A DNA stretch of 64,000 bases from Nostoc flagelliforme FACHB-838 (GCF_014698065.1 NZ_JACJSI010000014.1:1-64000); one strand, 5' to 3'; numbered from the stretch's first letter, positions 53,896-63,198 are shown. Notes: generated by a model not told the origin, from the letters alone. Made by a program: numbers and translations.

Positions 53896-54663
53896 TCAGA
53901 CAAATCTAGCTGCTGCTGCAAACCGCTTGTTAATCTCATCCCAATTAACTACGTTCCACCAAGCATCCAAATAATCGGCGCGGCGATTCTGGTAATTAAG
54001 ATAATATGCATGTTCCCATACGTCATTACCCAAAATAGGATATTTACCTGCACTTAAGGGACTATCTTGATTAGCTGTAGTGGTCACTTCCAATTTGCCA
54101 CCTTTGTTACGCACTAGCCAAACCCAACCACTACCAAAACGACCAGCACCAGCTTCGTTAAACTTTTTTTTGAAAGCTGCAAAAGAGCCAAAATTTTGAT
54201 TAATCGCGGAGGCGATATTTCCTGTTGGTTCTCCTCCACCTTTCGGCTTCATAATTTGCCAGAACATTGAGTGGTTCACATGACCACCGCCATTATTGCG
54301 TACTGTATTACGAATATTTTGTGGTACATTATCAAGTCTCTGCAACAGTTCTTCAACACTTTTACCTTTGAGTTCTGGGTGTTTGGCTAACGCTGCATTC
54401 AGGTTTTTCACATAAGTTGCGTGGTGTTTATCGTGGTGAAATTGCATCGTTTTGGCATCAATGTGTGGTTCCAGTGCTTCGTAAGCGTAAGGTAAAGGCG
54501 GTAATTGGATAGCCCCTGTTGTATTTGGTGTTCTATTTGGTGTTGTAGCGGAAGTTGCAGTATTTTCTTGAGAAAGTTTCTCTGCCGATGCACAAGCATT
54601 TAATGCAAAAGCACCCGCACCTGCTGTTAGTAAGAACAAGAAATTGCGTCGATTAATAGTCAT
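53896..54663 (-). CDS. Exported Fe/Mn superoxide dismutase
   Basis: A 255-residue superoxide dismutase that turns superoxide into oxygen and peroxide. The N-terminus holds a twin-arginine pair ([12 protein letters not shown]) and a lipobox ending at Cys24 (FALNAC), so it is probably a Tat-exported lipoprotein. A Thr/Asn linker precedes the enzyme. Metal ligands are seen in [26 protein letters not shown] and the C-terminal [20 protein letters not shown] (Asp and His). [11 protein letters not shown] and the downstream Gln-poor [14 protein letters not shown] favour Mn over Fe. ATG at 54663. The membrane-linked or periplasmic form is common in filamentous cyanobacteria. Confidence 0.93.
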   Translation of the reverse strand: MTINRRNFLFLLTAGAGAFALNACASAEKLSQENTATSATTPNRTPNTTGAIQLPPLPYAYEALEPHIDAKTMQFHHDKHHATYVKNLNAALAKHPELKGKSVEELLQRLDNVPQNIRNTVRNNGGGHVNHSMFWQIMKPKGGGEPTGNIASAINQNFGSFAAFKKKFNEAGAGRFGSGWVWLVRNKGGKLEVTTTANQDSPLSAGKYPILGNDVWEHAYYLNYQNRRADYLDAWWNVVNWDEINKRFAAAARFV

Positions 54664-54774
54664 ATAAGTTTTTGCAGCGAATCCATTAAGTCTCTATTGC
54701 AGTTTTTATTTTCTTAGATTCTGGCTACAAAAAATTGGTAATTGGCGATTATTTCTGGCAGTTTAAGAAACTCT

Positions 54775-55917
54775 TTATAAGATTCTGCCCCCAGTTTTGG
54801 GATCAAACACAAACAATTGATTTAAATCGAGTTCTAGAGAAAGGCGATCGCCTGGACGCGGACGCACATCCGCACCCACCTGAATATTCAATACCACCGC
54901 CGAACCAGGTAAGCCAGCACGAATCAAAGTTTCCCTTCCCAAAGGTTCCACCACCTTAACTTCCACAATCAACTGACTCTCATTTGCTTCTTGGCTGGTT
55001 GGCGGTAGCCTGCGGCAAGCCGTTCGCGTAGCGTCTCGTAGAGAAGCGTCTACGTTAATAAAAATATGCTCTGGACGAATCCCCAAATCATAACTATGTC
55101 CTTGACGCAACTGTAATTTTTCTTTTACAACTGCTGGAATTGTTAATAACTGTCCACTTACATCAAAAGCGTTATTTTCATAGATTGCAGGCAAAATATT
55201 CATTGGTGGACTGCCTAAAAAAGTTGCCACCATCTGATTACTAGGACTTGCATAAATAGTTTGGGGATCGCCAATTTGTTGAATCCGTCCGCGATTTAGC
55301 ACGACAATTTTATCAGCCAGAGTCATCGCTTCGACTTGATCGTGGGTGACGTAAATTGTTGTAATGCCTAATTCTTGATGTAGCTGTTTCAATTCTGCCC
55401 TTGTATCATCGCGTAATTGGGCATCTAAATTAGATAAAGGTTCATCAAGTAAAAACACTTGGGGTTCACGAGCGATCGCTCTCCCTAATGCTACCCGTTG
55501 TTGCTGTCCCCCGGAAAGTTGTTTCGGCTTACGATCCAGCAAATGATCCAGAGAAAGCGATCGCGCCACATTCATCACGCGTTCTTGAATGATTTTCCGG
55601 TCAACCTTCCGCATTTGCAAGCCAAAGCCGATGTTTTCTGCCACACTCATGTGAGGATAGAGGGCGTAGTTTTGGAACACCATCGCTACATCCCGTTGTC
55701 TGGCTGGGATATTATTCACCAAGCGATCGCCAATATAGAGTTTGCCAGATGTAGCGGTTTCTAAACCCGCGATCGTTCGCAAAATTGTAGACTTACCACA
55801 ACCCGATGGCCCAACTAAAACCCAAAACTCGCCATCAGGAATTTCAAAGGTAATATCCTCGATCGCGGTGACATTATTAAACCTACGCTTAATATCTTCT
55901 AGACGAACGTTTGCCAT
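54775..55917 (-). CDS. ABC transporter ATP-binding protein (UgpC/MalK type)
   Basis: A 380-residue ATPase for a sugar or glycerol-phosphate importer. It has Walker A GPSGCGKST (about 36-44), [13 protein letters not shown], Walker B VFLLDEPLSNLD and a C-terminal OB-fold regulatory domain (LGIRPEHIFINVDAS, LSLELDLNQLFVFDPKTGGRI). Within that domain 15 to 17 residues (LRDATRTACRRLPPT) are encoded by a dispersed repeat at 55001-55050, an in-frame insertion. I preferred the ATG at 55917 to the TTG two codons before. No permease genes are adjacent; such ATPases may serve several importers. Confidence 0.93.
   Translation of the reverse strand: MANVRLEDIKRRFNNVTAIEDITFEIPDGEFWVLVGPSGCGKSTILRTIAGLETATSGKLYIGDRLVNNIPARQRDVAMVFQNYALYPHMSVAENIGFGLQMRKVDRKIIQERVMNVARSLSLDHLLDRKPKQLSGGQQQRVALGRAIAREPQVFLLDEPLSNLDAQLRDDTRAELKQLHQELGITTIYVTHDQVEAMTLADKIVVLNRGRIQQIGDPQTIYASPSNQMVATFLGSPPMNILPAIYENNAFDVSGQLLTIPAVVKEKLQLRQGHSYDLGIRPEHIFINVDASLRDATRTACRRLPPTSQEANESQLIVEVKVVEPLGRETLIRAGLPGSAVVLNIQVGADVRPRPGDRLSLELDLNQLFVFDPKTGGRIL
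55001..55050 (-). repeat. Small dispersed repeat inside a coding region
   Basis: GGCGGTAGCCTGCGGCAAGC followed by CGTTCGCGTAGCGTCTCGTA and GAGAAGCGTC. The core matches intergenic copies elsewhere in the window. It is translated in frame within the UgpC/MalK-type ATPase. Confidence 0.75.
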
Positions 55918-55968
55918 TATCAAATTTGATATTTTCAGTTTGGGATCTGCGGCACTTCCAACTCACTA

Positions 55969-56214
55969 CTAGGAGGTTTTATCCACCCCTTCTGAGGAAC
56001 TGTGAGGCTGCTTTGCAAGTGCAGAAACTTGATTGTCCTGCACAACTCCAATCAGAAATCTTAGAGCCTCATTCACAGCATCGGCATTAGGAAAAACCTC
56101 TGCAACATCAGGTTCTCAACGAATTGTTGTTTTCCCAAAGCTTTTTCGTTCCGGGCCGAACTTTCTGACTTTTAGACTTTTTAAGTCATACTCTGATCGC
56201 AGTTCGTCTTCCAT
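55969..56214 (-). pseudogene. BrnA-like antitoxin gene with an in-frame stop
   Basis: From the ATG at 56214 the frame reads MEDELRSEYDLKSLKVRKFG, PERKSFGKTTIR, then TGA (56116-56118), and continues EPDVAEVFPNADAVNEALRF, LIGVVQDNQVSALAKQ to a stop at 55969. The VFPNADAVNEALRFLI part is the C-terminal ribbon-helix-helix-like block found in antitoxins that follow BrnT toxins in cyanobacteria. The single stop removes it. The start lies 7 bp after the brnT stop. Either read-through, a sequencing error or true decay explains it. Confidence 0.7.
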
Positions 56215-56221
56215 TTCTGGC

Positions 56222-56494
56222 TTATCCTTCTTTGTATGCTTCTCCCTCGGATCGTGTTACTTCTCTTGCACTAATGAGACGAATCGAATTTCCTTTCTCT
56301 GTATACGACATGATTAGTAAACGTCCCCGATTTGACTCTCCAATAATAAGGTAACGCTCCTCATCATCAGAGTGGTCTGGATCATAGAAGTCAACATAGA
56401 GCGGATCGTCGAAAACAGTTTTGGCTTCTTCAGAGGAAACCTGATGTTTTAAAAAATTTATTGCTGCTTTGTTTTCGTTCCACTCAAACTTAAT
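56222..56494 (-). CDS. brnT: BrnT-family ribonuclease toxin, ordinary start codon missing
   Basis: A 90-residue frame closely matching BrnT (RelE-fold) toxins: KFEWNENKAAINFLKHQVSS, EEAKTVFDDPLYVDFYDPDH, then EERYLIIGESNRGRLLIMSY and IRLISAREVTRSEGEAYKEG. Conserved residues H, K, R and the final ISAR...E...Y are intact, and no stop interrupts. The expected start Met is ATT (56494-56492), before KFEW; no ATG, GTG or TTG lies nearby in frame. Translation would need ATT or coupling with the hicB-like gene 22 bp upstream. It may be intact but poorly expressed, or a young pseudogene. Confidence 0.75.
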   Translation of the reverse strand: MKFEWNENKAAINFLKHQVSSEEAKTVFDDPLYVDFYDPDHSDDEERYLIIGESNRGRLLIMSYTEKGNSIRLISAREVTRSEGEAYKEG

Positions 56495-56516
56495 GAAATT
56501 ATTAAATCTCTACCTT

Positions 56517-56720
56517 TTAAATACCTATAAATTCTGGTATTTCTTCATCACTTTGTGTTTCCAAACAAAGTTCAATTACTTCTTTGATATTAGCCATCAA
56601 CTCATCAATTCTTTCTCCTTGACTGTAACAGGCTTTTAGCTGAGGGACTTCTCCAACATAGTAGCCATCTTCATCCCGTTCAATGATGACGTAAAATTCT
56701 CTGTTGGTGGGATTGATCAT
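56517..56720 (-). CDS. HicB-like antitoxin
   Basis: A 67-residue HicB-fold protein: NREFYVIIERDEDGYYVGEV, PQLKACYSQGERIDELMANI, KEVIELCLETQSDEEIPEFI. The tail carries no DNA-binding domain. Normally a hicA gene would be adjacent; here brnT follows at 22 bp. It could be a rearranged fragment of a hicBA pair or a genuine new partnering. ATG at 56720 and 25 bp from the gun4 stop. Confidence 0.88.
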   Translation of the reverse strand: MINPTNREFYVIIERDEDGYYVGEVPQLKACYSQGERIDELMANIKEVIELCLETQSDEEIPEFIGI

Positions 56721-56745
56721 AATCTATTTGTACATAGGCTCAAAA

Positions 56746-57474
56746 TCATTGTTCTGGATTCTTCGACCAAGCTGGGTGAGAAAGTAAAGAAGCAAAAACT
56801 CGTACTCCCCGAAGTTGATTAGAGAGGGGTAAGTGACCTCTAGGCGCACTCAAATCCCAGGTAAACTCGTTAGGGTATCGTGTCCAGTTATTACCTGCTT
56901 TCCAGCCAATTTTCGGCCAGAAGTTCTCCCAGTTTTTGCCCAAACTTAACCAGATTTCTCGCTGCACTGAAAAACCAAATTTACCTTCGGAGTGGACTAG
57001 CCAGAGGTTGTTAATGGTTTGCAAGTCAACAGCCGAGGTATTTTCTACCTCAGTAAAGTACAACCATTTTCGTTGTACAGCCGTTGGCCCTGATAGTTCA
57101 CACATTTTTTCGATGGTGACGCGATCGGCTGCTTGGAAGTCTTGAACAGCTAGTAGCTGTTGCAAAGAATTATAGTTAATCCCGCACTCTGATTTTAGAG
57201 GTACAATTCCTTCAGGAAAAGAGGAGCGCAGAAATTCTTTGGCTTGAGGTACATCAGAGTTGTAGAGGACTTGGTAAGCTTTGCCATCGATCCAAGTCGC
57301 TGGGTTTTCGCGTCGTTTCAGTAAAAATTCCATCAACACGTCTAATCCCTCATTACCTAACTCAGCTAATTGTGGGATTATCTGTTGTTGGACTTTTTCA
57401 GACCCAGCGATTAACGGTCGTCGGAGGGAGTCGATGTCATTTGCAGGGCCTGATAAAATCATTGGGTCTGTCAT
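56746..57474 (-). CDS. gun4: GUN4, activator of Mg-chelatase
   Basis: GUN4 binds protoporphyrin IX and Mg-protoporphyrin and stimulates Mg-chelatase in chlorophyll synthesis. The 242-residue protein has the N-terminal helical domain (about 1-80, with HEAT-like helices KVQQQIIPQLAELGNEGLDV) and the GUN4 core. The core carries LKSECGINYNSLQQLLAVQD, then FQAADRVTIEKMCELSG and FSVQREIWLSLGKNWENFWP ending in RGHLPLSNQLRG. Length matches the Synechocystis protein class. ATG at 57474, divergent from icd. Confidence 0.95.
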   Translation of the reverse strand: MTDPMILSGPANDIDSLRRPLIAGSEKVQQQIIPQLAELGNEGLDVLMEFLLKRRENPATWIDGKAYQVLYNSDVPQAKEFLRSSFPEGIVPLKSECGINYNSLQQLLAVQDFQAADRVTIEKMCELSGPTAVQRKWLYFTEVENTSAVDLQTINNLWLVHSEGKFGFSVQREIWLSLGKNWENFWPKIGWKAGNNWTRYPNEFTWDLSAPRGHLPLSNQLRGVRVFASLLSHPAWSKNPEQ

Positions 57475-57748
57475 GCCATTCTCGTTTTAGCGGTCAGTGA
57501 AAGAGCGGTAAGCTATCTTGCTCCTCCAAGGTGAAGCACTGATAGCGAAAAGTAGTTTACTATTTTTAATCGTACAAAATTGCGATCGCTTCACTGAATC
57601 CCACACTTAATCCCCAAATAATGTACAAGGGAAATAGGGGGAGAATCTGTGCCTTATGGCTTGGTGAACAAAAGACATAGCAAAATATACAAGCCTGCCA
57701 CATAAGGTTTTTTTGAATAGCAGCGTATCGATTAGGAGTGTGTGAAGT

Positions 57749-59170
57749 ATGTACGAAAAGATTACCCCCCCCGCAGCCGGAGCAAAAATCACCTTTAAAA
57801 ATGGTGAACCAATCGTACCGGACAATCCAATTATCCCCTTTATTCGTGGCGATGGTACAGGTATAGACATCTGGCCTGCTACCCAAAAGGTGCTAGATGC
57901 TGCGGTAGCTAAAGCATACAAGGGTCAGCGTCAAATTAGTTGGTTTAAGGTTTACGCCGGGGATGAAGCCTGCGATTTATACGGCACATACCAGTATTTA
58001 CCTCAAGACACTCTGACGGCAATTGAAGAATATGGTGTAGCGATTAAAGGGCCTTTGACTACTCCCGTTGGGGGAGGAATTCGTTCTTTAAATGTAGCGC
58101 TGCGACAAATTTTTGACTTGTATGCCTGCGTGCGTCCTTGCCGTTACTATGCAGGTACGCCCTCACCGCACAAAAATCCCGAAAAGCTGGATGTAATTGT
58201 TTATCGGGAGAATACGGAAGATATTTATTTGGGCATTGAGTGGCGACAAGGTAGCGAAATCGGCGATCGCTTAATTAAAATTCTCAATGAAGAACTGATC
58301 CCCGCCACCCCAGAACACGGGAAAAAACGCATTCCTCTTGATTCTGGTATTGGCATCAAACCCATCAGCAAAACTGGCTCCCAGCGCCTAGTCAGACGTG
58401 CCATCAAACACGCGTTGCTATTGCCCAAAAACAAGCAACAAGTCACTTTGGTGCATAAGGGCAACATCATGAAGTACACCGAAGGCGCTTTCCGCGATTG
58501 GGGTTATGAAGTAGCAACCAGCGAATTTCGCCAAGAAACTGTCACCGAACGGGAATCTTGGATTTTGAGTAACAAGGAAAAAAATCCGAATATTTCCTTA
58601 GAAGAAAACGCCCGCGAGATTGATCCTGGGTTTGATAATCTCACCGATGAGAAGAAAGCGCAAATTGTCAAGGAAGTCGAAACTGTTCTTAACACAATTT
58701 GGGCAACCCACGGCGATGGCAAATGGAAAGAGAAAGTTTTGGTGAATGACCGAATTGCTGACAGTATTTTTCAACAAATCCAAACCAGACCGGATGAGTA
58801 TTCGATTTTGGCGACAATGAACTTAAACGGCGATTATTTGTCTGATGCGGCTGCTGCCATTGTTGGTGGATTGGGAATGGGGCCAGGGGCAAATATTGGT
58901 GATTCTAGTGCCATATTTGAAGCTACCCACGGTACTGCACCCAAACACGCCGGATTGGATCGGATTAATCCTGGTTCGGTGATTTTGTCTGGTGTGATGA
59001 TGCTGGAATTTATGGGTTGGCAAGAAGCCGCAGACCTAATTAAGAAGGGTTTAAGCGATGCGATCGCGAGTAGTCAAGTCACCTATGATTTAGCCCGTTT
59101 GCTAGAACCGCCAGTTAAACCATTAAAATGTTCTGAATTTGCTGAGGCAATTATTCAGCATTTTGGTTAA
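57749..59170 (+). CDS. icd: NADP-dependent isocitrate dehydrogenase
   Basis: The enzyme oxidises isocitrate to 2-oxoglutarate with NADP+, the main source of carbon for nitrogen assimilation in cyanobacteria. The 473-residue protein is longer than the E. coli type, with an extra segment in [18 protein letters not shown] and the residues that follow, typical of cyanobacteria. Substrate residues lie in [18 protein letters not shown] and [14 protein letters not shown], with [20 protein letters not shown] and [11 protein letters not shown] for coenzyme binding. The start ATG at 57749 has AGGAG 10-13 bp upstream. Confidence 0.96.
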   Translation: MYEKITPPAAGAKITFKNGEPIVPDNPIIPFIRGDGTGIDIWPATQKVLDAAVAKAYKGQRQISWFKVYAGDEACDLYGTYQYLPQDTLTAIEEYGVAIKGPLTTPVGGGIRSLNVALRQIFDLYACVRPCRYYAGTPSPHKNPEKLDVIVYRENTEDIYLGIEWRQGSEIGDRLIKILNEELIPATPEHGKKRIPLDSGIGIKPISKTGSQRLVRRAIKHALLLPKNKQQVTLVHKGNIMKYTEGAFRDWGYEVATSEFRQETVTERESWILSNKEKNPNISLEENAREIDPGFDNLTDEKKAQIVKEVETVLNTIWATHGDGKWKEKVLVNDRIADSIFQQIQTRPDEYSILATMNLNGDYLSDAAAAIVGGLGMGPGANIGDSSAIFEATHGTAPKHAGLDRINPGSVILSGVMMLEFMGWQEAADLIKKGLSDAIASSQVTYDLARLLEPPVKPLKCSEFAEAIIQHFG

Positions 59171-59195
59171 TTCTATTAGGGTTAATTAGTCAATT

Positions 59196-59271
59196 GATCC
59201 CCCTAATTCCCCCTTAAAAAGGGGGACTTTGAGAGCTTTTGCCCCCCTTTTTAAGGGGGGTTAGGGGGATC
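59196..59271. repeat. MITE-like inverted repeat (gatccccctaa family)
   Basis: GATCCCCCTAATTCCCCCTT and its near-complement AAGGGGGGTTAGGGGGATC bracket 76 bp, with inner CCCCCTTAAAAAGGGGG palindromes. This family of repeats is common in Nostoc-like genomes. Confidence 0.8.
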
Positions 59272-59590
59272 AAAAGTCTGTAACGCAACTCTAAAAGACT
59301 TGTGTCTACACCGTAGCTTTGGCAAAGGGGGATTAGGGGGGTAATTCAACTTCTGTGTACACCGTAGCCTAGAAAGGTCAAAGTGTATTGCTTCCATTTG
59401 AAAACCGCTATAGTTTAACTTTTAGCTGTTATTTGTTCGTTGTCTAGGCTTTTTAAGCGAATGACCAAACAACTTTGAGAAAGCTCTAACAATTTCTATT
59501 TGCTAAGTCAGCATTTTTACTAAATCAACCATTTTAAAAAAGCGAAATGGCATTTTATTTGCAAAAAACCCCAAGATTCAGAAAGCGATC

Positions 59591-59806
59591 TGGGGTTTGA
59601 GAAAGCAAAAGCTTCTTTTACTTACGGAAAACACCGAAATGAGTAAGCAAACTGGGGTTTGAGAAAGCAAAAGCTTCTTTTACTTACGGAAAACACCGAA
59701 ATGAGTAAGCAAACTAGGGTTTGAGAAAACAAAAGCTTCTTTTACTTGCAGAAAACACCAAAATGAGTAAGCAAACTGGGGTTTGAGTAAGTCAAAGCTT
59801 ATTTTG
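59591..59806 (+). repeat. 62-bp tandem repeat, three full copies and a part
   Basis: Units begin with TGGGGTTTGAGAAAGCAAAA at 59591, 59653 and 59715 (the third with TAGGGT and a few changes) and a partial fourth at 59777. The first two are nearly identical. Each holds GCAAAAGCTTCTTTTACTTA, then CGGAAAACACCGAAATGAGT ending in AAGCAAAC. Possible small hairpins are AAGC/GCTT and CTTAC/GTAAG within a unit. No long open frame crosses the array. Confidence 0.92.
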
Positions 59807-59930
59807 AGAAAGTAATTGCAGATTTTGCTTATTGAATTTAGTCAAAATATGAAGTTTAGATAAAATTATTGAAAAAATTGCTGATAAATTTTGATCCGTC
59901 AGATTTTAAAGTAGTCAAAAAACAAAGTCC

Positions 59931-59958
59931 CCGGCTTTTCTAAAAAGTCGGAGATTTT
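59931..59958 (+). terminator. Terminator-like hairpin after the 62-bp repeats
   Basis: CCGGCTTTT and AAAAGTCGG (one G-U pair) form a 9-bp stem with a 3-nt loop; GAGATTTTTTT follows. In the plus direction it could end a transcript that crosses the repeat array; read the other way it may serve mtnA. Confidence 0.65.
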
Positions 59959-60010
59959 TTTGGGGCAATTCCTTATAAAGTTTCCGTTATTCGGATTTAA
60001 AGCGACTCAA

Positions 60011-61093
60011 TTACACTAATTGCTTTACCTGTGATTTTGCTAATTTATCAGGTGCGATCGCTCCATTCTCTGTAATGATCGCTGTAATCAACTCAGCCGG
60101 AGTCACATCAAAAGCTGGGTTATAAAAATCTACACCCGCAGGAGTGAGAATGGTATCACCAACTTGATAGATTTCTGTTGGTTCGCGTTCCTCAATGGGA
60201 ATTTGGCTACCATCAGATAATTCAAAATCAACGGTAGAAAGGGGTGCAGCGACAAAGAAGGGGATATTATGTGCTTTAGCTGCGATCGCAACACTATATG
60301 TACCAATTTTGTTAGCAGTGTCGCCATTAGCAGCAATGCGATCGGCACCTACAACTACAGCATGAATCAAACCCTGTTTCATGCAATGGGCTGCCATATT
60401 ATCAGTAATTAATGTAACTGGAATACCTTCTTGGACACATTCCCAAGTGGTGAGTTTTGCACCTTGCAAACGGGGACGGGTTTCGTCGGCAAATAAACGT
60501 TCTAAACGTCCTTGTCTCCATGCAGAACGCACCACACCCAAGGCTGTGCCATAACCAGCAGTAGCTAGCGCCCCAGCGTTACAGTGAGTAAGCAGCCTCA
60601 GCTTTTCTGGGGTAGACGGTAAAACAGCCAAACCATGATCACCGATCGCTTGACAGGTTTGCAAATCTTCAGCGTTGATTGCTTGAGCTGTTTGGAAAAG
60701 GGTTTGCTTAATCTCTTCTATTGTTCCTAGCGTTTCGTAGGCGGCTTTCATCATTCGGCTAATTGCCCAAAATAAATTTACCGCCGTTGGACGAGTAGAA
60801 CGCAACAACTGGGCTACTTTATCTAAGTGTTGCAAAAATTCGTGGCGATCGCTTGTTTGAATTTCCCTTGCACCAAGATACATTCCATAAGCCGCAGCCA
60901 CACCAATTGCTGGCGCACCTCGAACAATCATCGTTTTAATTGCCCGCGCCATATCTTCACTGCGGTGAATTTCCACGAATGTATATTCGTTTGGTAGGCG
61001 GGTTTGATCAATTAGTGACACTGAGTTGTTGTGCCAAATAACGGGATAAACCTGGTTTAAAGAAGGTGTCACGTCGCTTCGCTCCGAATTCAA
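60011..61093 (-). CDS. mtnA: S-methyl-5-thioribose-1-phosphate isomerase
   Basis: MtnA converts methylthioribose-1-phosphate to methylthioribulose-1-phosphate in the methionine salvage path. The 360-residue protein, of the eIF2B-like fold, shows [20 protein letters not shown], the catalytic Cys in [16 protein letters not shown] and the catalytic Asp in [20 protein letters not shown]. The ATG at 61093 gives a short extra N-terminus ([15 protein letters not shown]) partly encoded by GC-rich repeat-like sequence (agcgaagcgacgtgac). No other salvage genes are adjacent. Confidence 0.95.
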   Translation of the reverse strand: MNSERSDVTPSLNQVYPVIWHNNSVSLIDQTRLPNEYTFVEIHRSEDMARAIKTMIVRGAPAIGVAAAYGMYLGAREIQTSDRHEFLQHLDKVAQLLRSTRPTAVNLFWAISRMMKAAYETLGTIEEIKQTLFQTAQAINAEDLQTCQAIGDHGLAVLPSTPEKLRLLTHCNAGALATAGYGTALGVVRSAWRQGRLERLFADETRPRLQGAKLTTWECVQEGIPVTLITDNMAAHCMKQGLIHAVVVGADRIAANGDTANKIGTYSVAIAAKAHNIPFFVAAPLSTVDFELSDGSQIPIEEREPTEIYQVGDTILTPAGVDFYNPAFDVTPAELITAIITENGAIAPDKLAKSQVKQLV

Positions 61094-61188
61094 AATTAAA
61101 AATTCAAAATTTAAAAGTCATAGGAAGATATTGGGTATTGAGGATTGGACATTCTCACCTCTTCGCCTACTTCTTCCTAATCTTGGGA

Positions 61189-63198
61189 CTATTTGGGAAA
61201 GTAGGCAATAATCATAGCAACTTCAGGATGATTGCGAGCGATCGCCTCTGGTATTCGACCAAAAAGTGAAACGAGTTGAGTTTTCTGCTCAACAGACCCG
61301 TTTAACACTAGCAAATCGTTGGGTTTGAGTAAACGAGAAACTTGCTGCACAAAATTGCCTCGCACGTTTTGAATGGGTGTATCTTCTGGTAATTCGGCAT
61401 TACTCAAATCGATAGGTACTCCCCGTGTTGTTACAACTTGTAAAAGTTGTACGGTTGCTTTGAGTTCCGTTGCCAGACTTTTGGCTAATTGAATACTGTC
61501 TTTAAAAGAACTAGCATAAGTTTGCTGGGTAGTGAAAGCTAGAAAAACTCGTGTTGTATGCTCAATTGGCAATGGGAATCGAGTTACCAAAACAGGTACT
61601 GCACTACGATGTACAATCTTGTCAATGACACCACCAAAGAGATTTTCCTGATAACTAGAGTAACCTTTCCAGCCGCAGACAATCACACTGGCCTGCTTCT
61701 CTTCTGCCACACGAGCAATTCCCTTATCAATTGATTCATCAATCCGACCAATGGGAGTAACATTCACGACCGCAGCATGGGCAATCATTTCTGCGGTTGA
61801 CAGTAATTGGTTTTGTCTAGCTTTGTCCTGTGGAGGAATAGGGGAATTTTGCTCAAGTAAAATGTGGACTGGTAATAAAGTACCGGTTGCAGATTTTGTT
61901 AAAAGTATTGCCAACTTCAGTAGGTTATCTTCAGTGCTGGGGTTAGCTACTGGTATTAAAACGCGATCGCCTAGGCTTCCTCCCTGACGGATTGAACTAC
62001 TAGCCTCTCCTGGCTTGATTTTTCTTCCCCACCGATCTGTTACCCAAGGAGAAGCAATGCAGGTAACTAAAATCATAGCGATTGTGCCATTCACTGTTAA
62101 CTGATCGACCAACTCGATTTTGTAAGCAACGGTGATTGCAGCCAGAGTGGAAGCTGCCTGAGCTACTGATAGCCCAAACATCAACATGATATTGTCAAAG
62201 TTGAATCCAAATAACTTGCCCGAACCCCATGCAGGAATCAACTTAGCGATAATGGCAACAGTTACCATGACACCAGATACTAAGAGCGATCGCGGTTCTT
62301 GAATCAGAATCAGGGGATTAACCAACATTCCCACAGAAATCAAGAAAAAGGGTACAAACAGCGTATTCCCAATAAATTGAATTCGATTCATCAAAGGGCT
62401 AAGTTGCGGAATTAGCTGGGTAATAGCAACTCCAGCTAAAAAAGCGCCAATAATCGGCTCAATTTGGATTAATTCTGCCCCATAGGAAACCACAAACAGG
62501 GTAGCTAGAACAAAGGTAAACTCTGCCCCTTCATCATGTCCAAATCGTTGAAAAAACCAGCGACCGAGACGAGGTACACCCCATAGCGTCAGAAATGTGT
62601 AGATAATCAGTGAAGGAATCAGGAATAACCAAAACTGTAGGCTTAAACTGCCTTCATGCGCTCTCACTACCACCGCTAAAACCAAAAGTGCCAAAACATT
62701 GGTAATTAATGTGCCTCCGAGAGTGGTAGTCAATGTCTGAGAGCGCATAATTCCCAATTTACTAACAATCGGTAGTGCTAGTAGCGTATGAGAAGCAAAA
62801 CAAGAAGCTACTAGGATGGCAGGTAATACACCATAGCCGATGGCCATCATCGCTACAGTACCTAATGCCATCGGCACACCAAAGGTAGCTAGTCCAAATA
62901 TGACTGCTTTATCAGCGTTATATTTTAGGTCATCCAAGCTAGTTTCCAGTCCCGCCATGAACATGAGAAACAGCAAACCAACTGTGCCCAAAAGTACAAT
63001 CGTGTTATCCCGTGCTAATAATCCTAGTCCATTGGGGCCGACTATGACCCCCGCCAAAATTAATCCCACAATACCTGGTAGTCGGATTCTCTCAAATAGC
63101 AGGGGTGCTATCAGCATAATCCCCAAAATCATCAGAAAAACTGGTACTGGGTCTTTAATAGGTGTAGATAATACCGAAGCTAGCAAAAAATTAGTCAT
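61189..63198 (-). CDS. Cation/proton antiporter with C-terminal universal-stress domains
   Basis: A 669-residue inner-membrane protein of the CPA2 (KefB/NapA-like) family. The first 400 residues contain about 12 hydrophobic segments with ILAGVIVGPNGLGLL, LFLMFMAGLETSLDDLKYNA and PIIGAFLAGVAITQL. From about residue 415 to the end are two soluble alpha/beta parts that resemble universal stress proteins (GDRVLIPVANPSTEDNLLKL; VAEEKQASVIVCGWKGYSSY; IDKIVHRSAVPVLVTRFP). The likely job is Na+ or K+/H+ exchange, gated by nucleotide or stress signals. The ATG at 63198 is preferred. Confidence 0.9.
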   Translation of the reverse strand: MTNFLLASVLSTPIKDPVPVFLMILGIMLIAPLLFERIRLPGIVGLILAGVIVGPNGLGLLARDNTIVLLGTVGLLFLMFMAGLETSLDDLKYNADKAVIFGLATFGVPMALGTVAMMAIGYGVLPAILVASCFASHTLLALPIVSKLGIMRSQTLTTTLGGTLITNVLALLVLAVVVRAHEGSLSLQFWLFLIPSLIIYTFLTLWGVPRLGRWFFQRFGHDEGAEFTFVLATLFVVSYGAELIQIEPIIGAFLAGVAITQLIPQLSPLMNRIQFIGNTLFVPFFLISVGMLVNPLILIQEPRSLLVSGVMVTVAIIAKLIPAWGSGKLFGFNFDNIMLMFGLSVAQAASTLAAITVAYKIELVDQLTVNGTIAMILVTCIASPWVTDRWGRKIKPGEASSSIRQGGSLGDRVLIPVANPSTEDNLLKLAILLTKSATGTLLPVHILLEQNSPIPPQDKARQNQLLSTAEMIAHAAVVNVTPIGRIDESIDKGIARVAEEKQASVIVCGWKGYSSYQENLFGGVIDKIVHRSAVPVLVTRFPLPIEHTTRVFLAFTTQQTYASSFKDSIQLAKSLATELKATVQLLQVVTTRGVPIDLSNAELPEDTPIQNVRGNFVQQVSRLLKPNDLLVLNGSVEQKTQLVSLFGRIPEAIARNHPEVAMIIAYFPK

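Larger units (their letters stand above)
59171..60010. other. Repeat-rich spacer between icd and mtnA
   Basis: About 840 bp with no gene. It holds a GC-rich inverted repeat (59196-59271), a second copy of its arm near 59329-59341, a 62-bp tandem repeat array (59591-59806) and a terminator-like hairpin (59931-59958). Confidence 0.8.

Noticed and set aside
53649-53909. 86-codon open frame near the SOD gene
   Set aside because: It includes a dispersed repeat, overlaps the SOD stop and shows no homology signs.
56033-56317. Plus-strand 94-codon open frame
   Set aside because: It is antisense to the BrnT/BrnA-like genes, which match known families on the minus strand.
57566-57921. Two overlapping minus-strand open frames at the start of icd
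   Set aside because: They overlap the icd N-terminus, whose plus-strand frame has clear family motifs, and carry no features of their own.
59591-59806. CRISPR array
   Set aside because: The units are contiguous 62-bp repeats without variable spacers, and no cas gene is present in the window.
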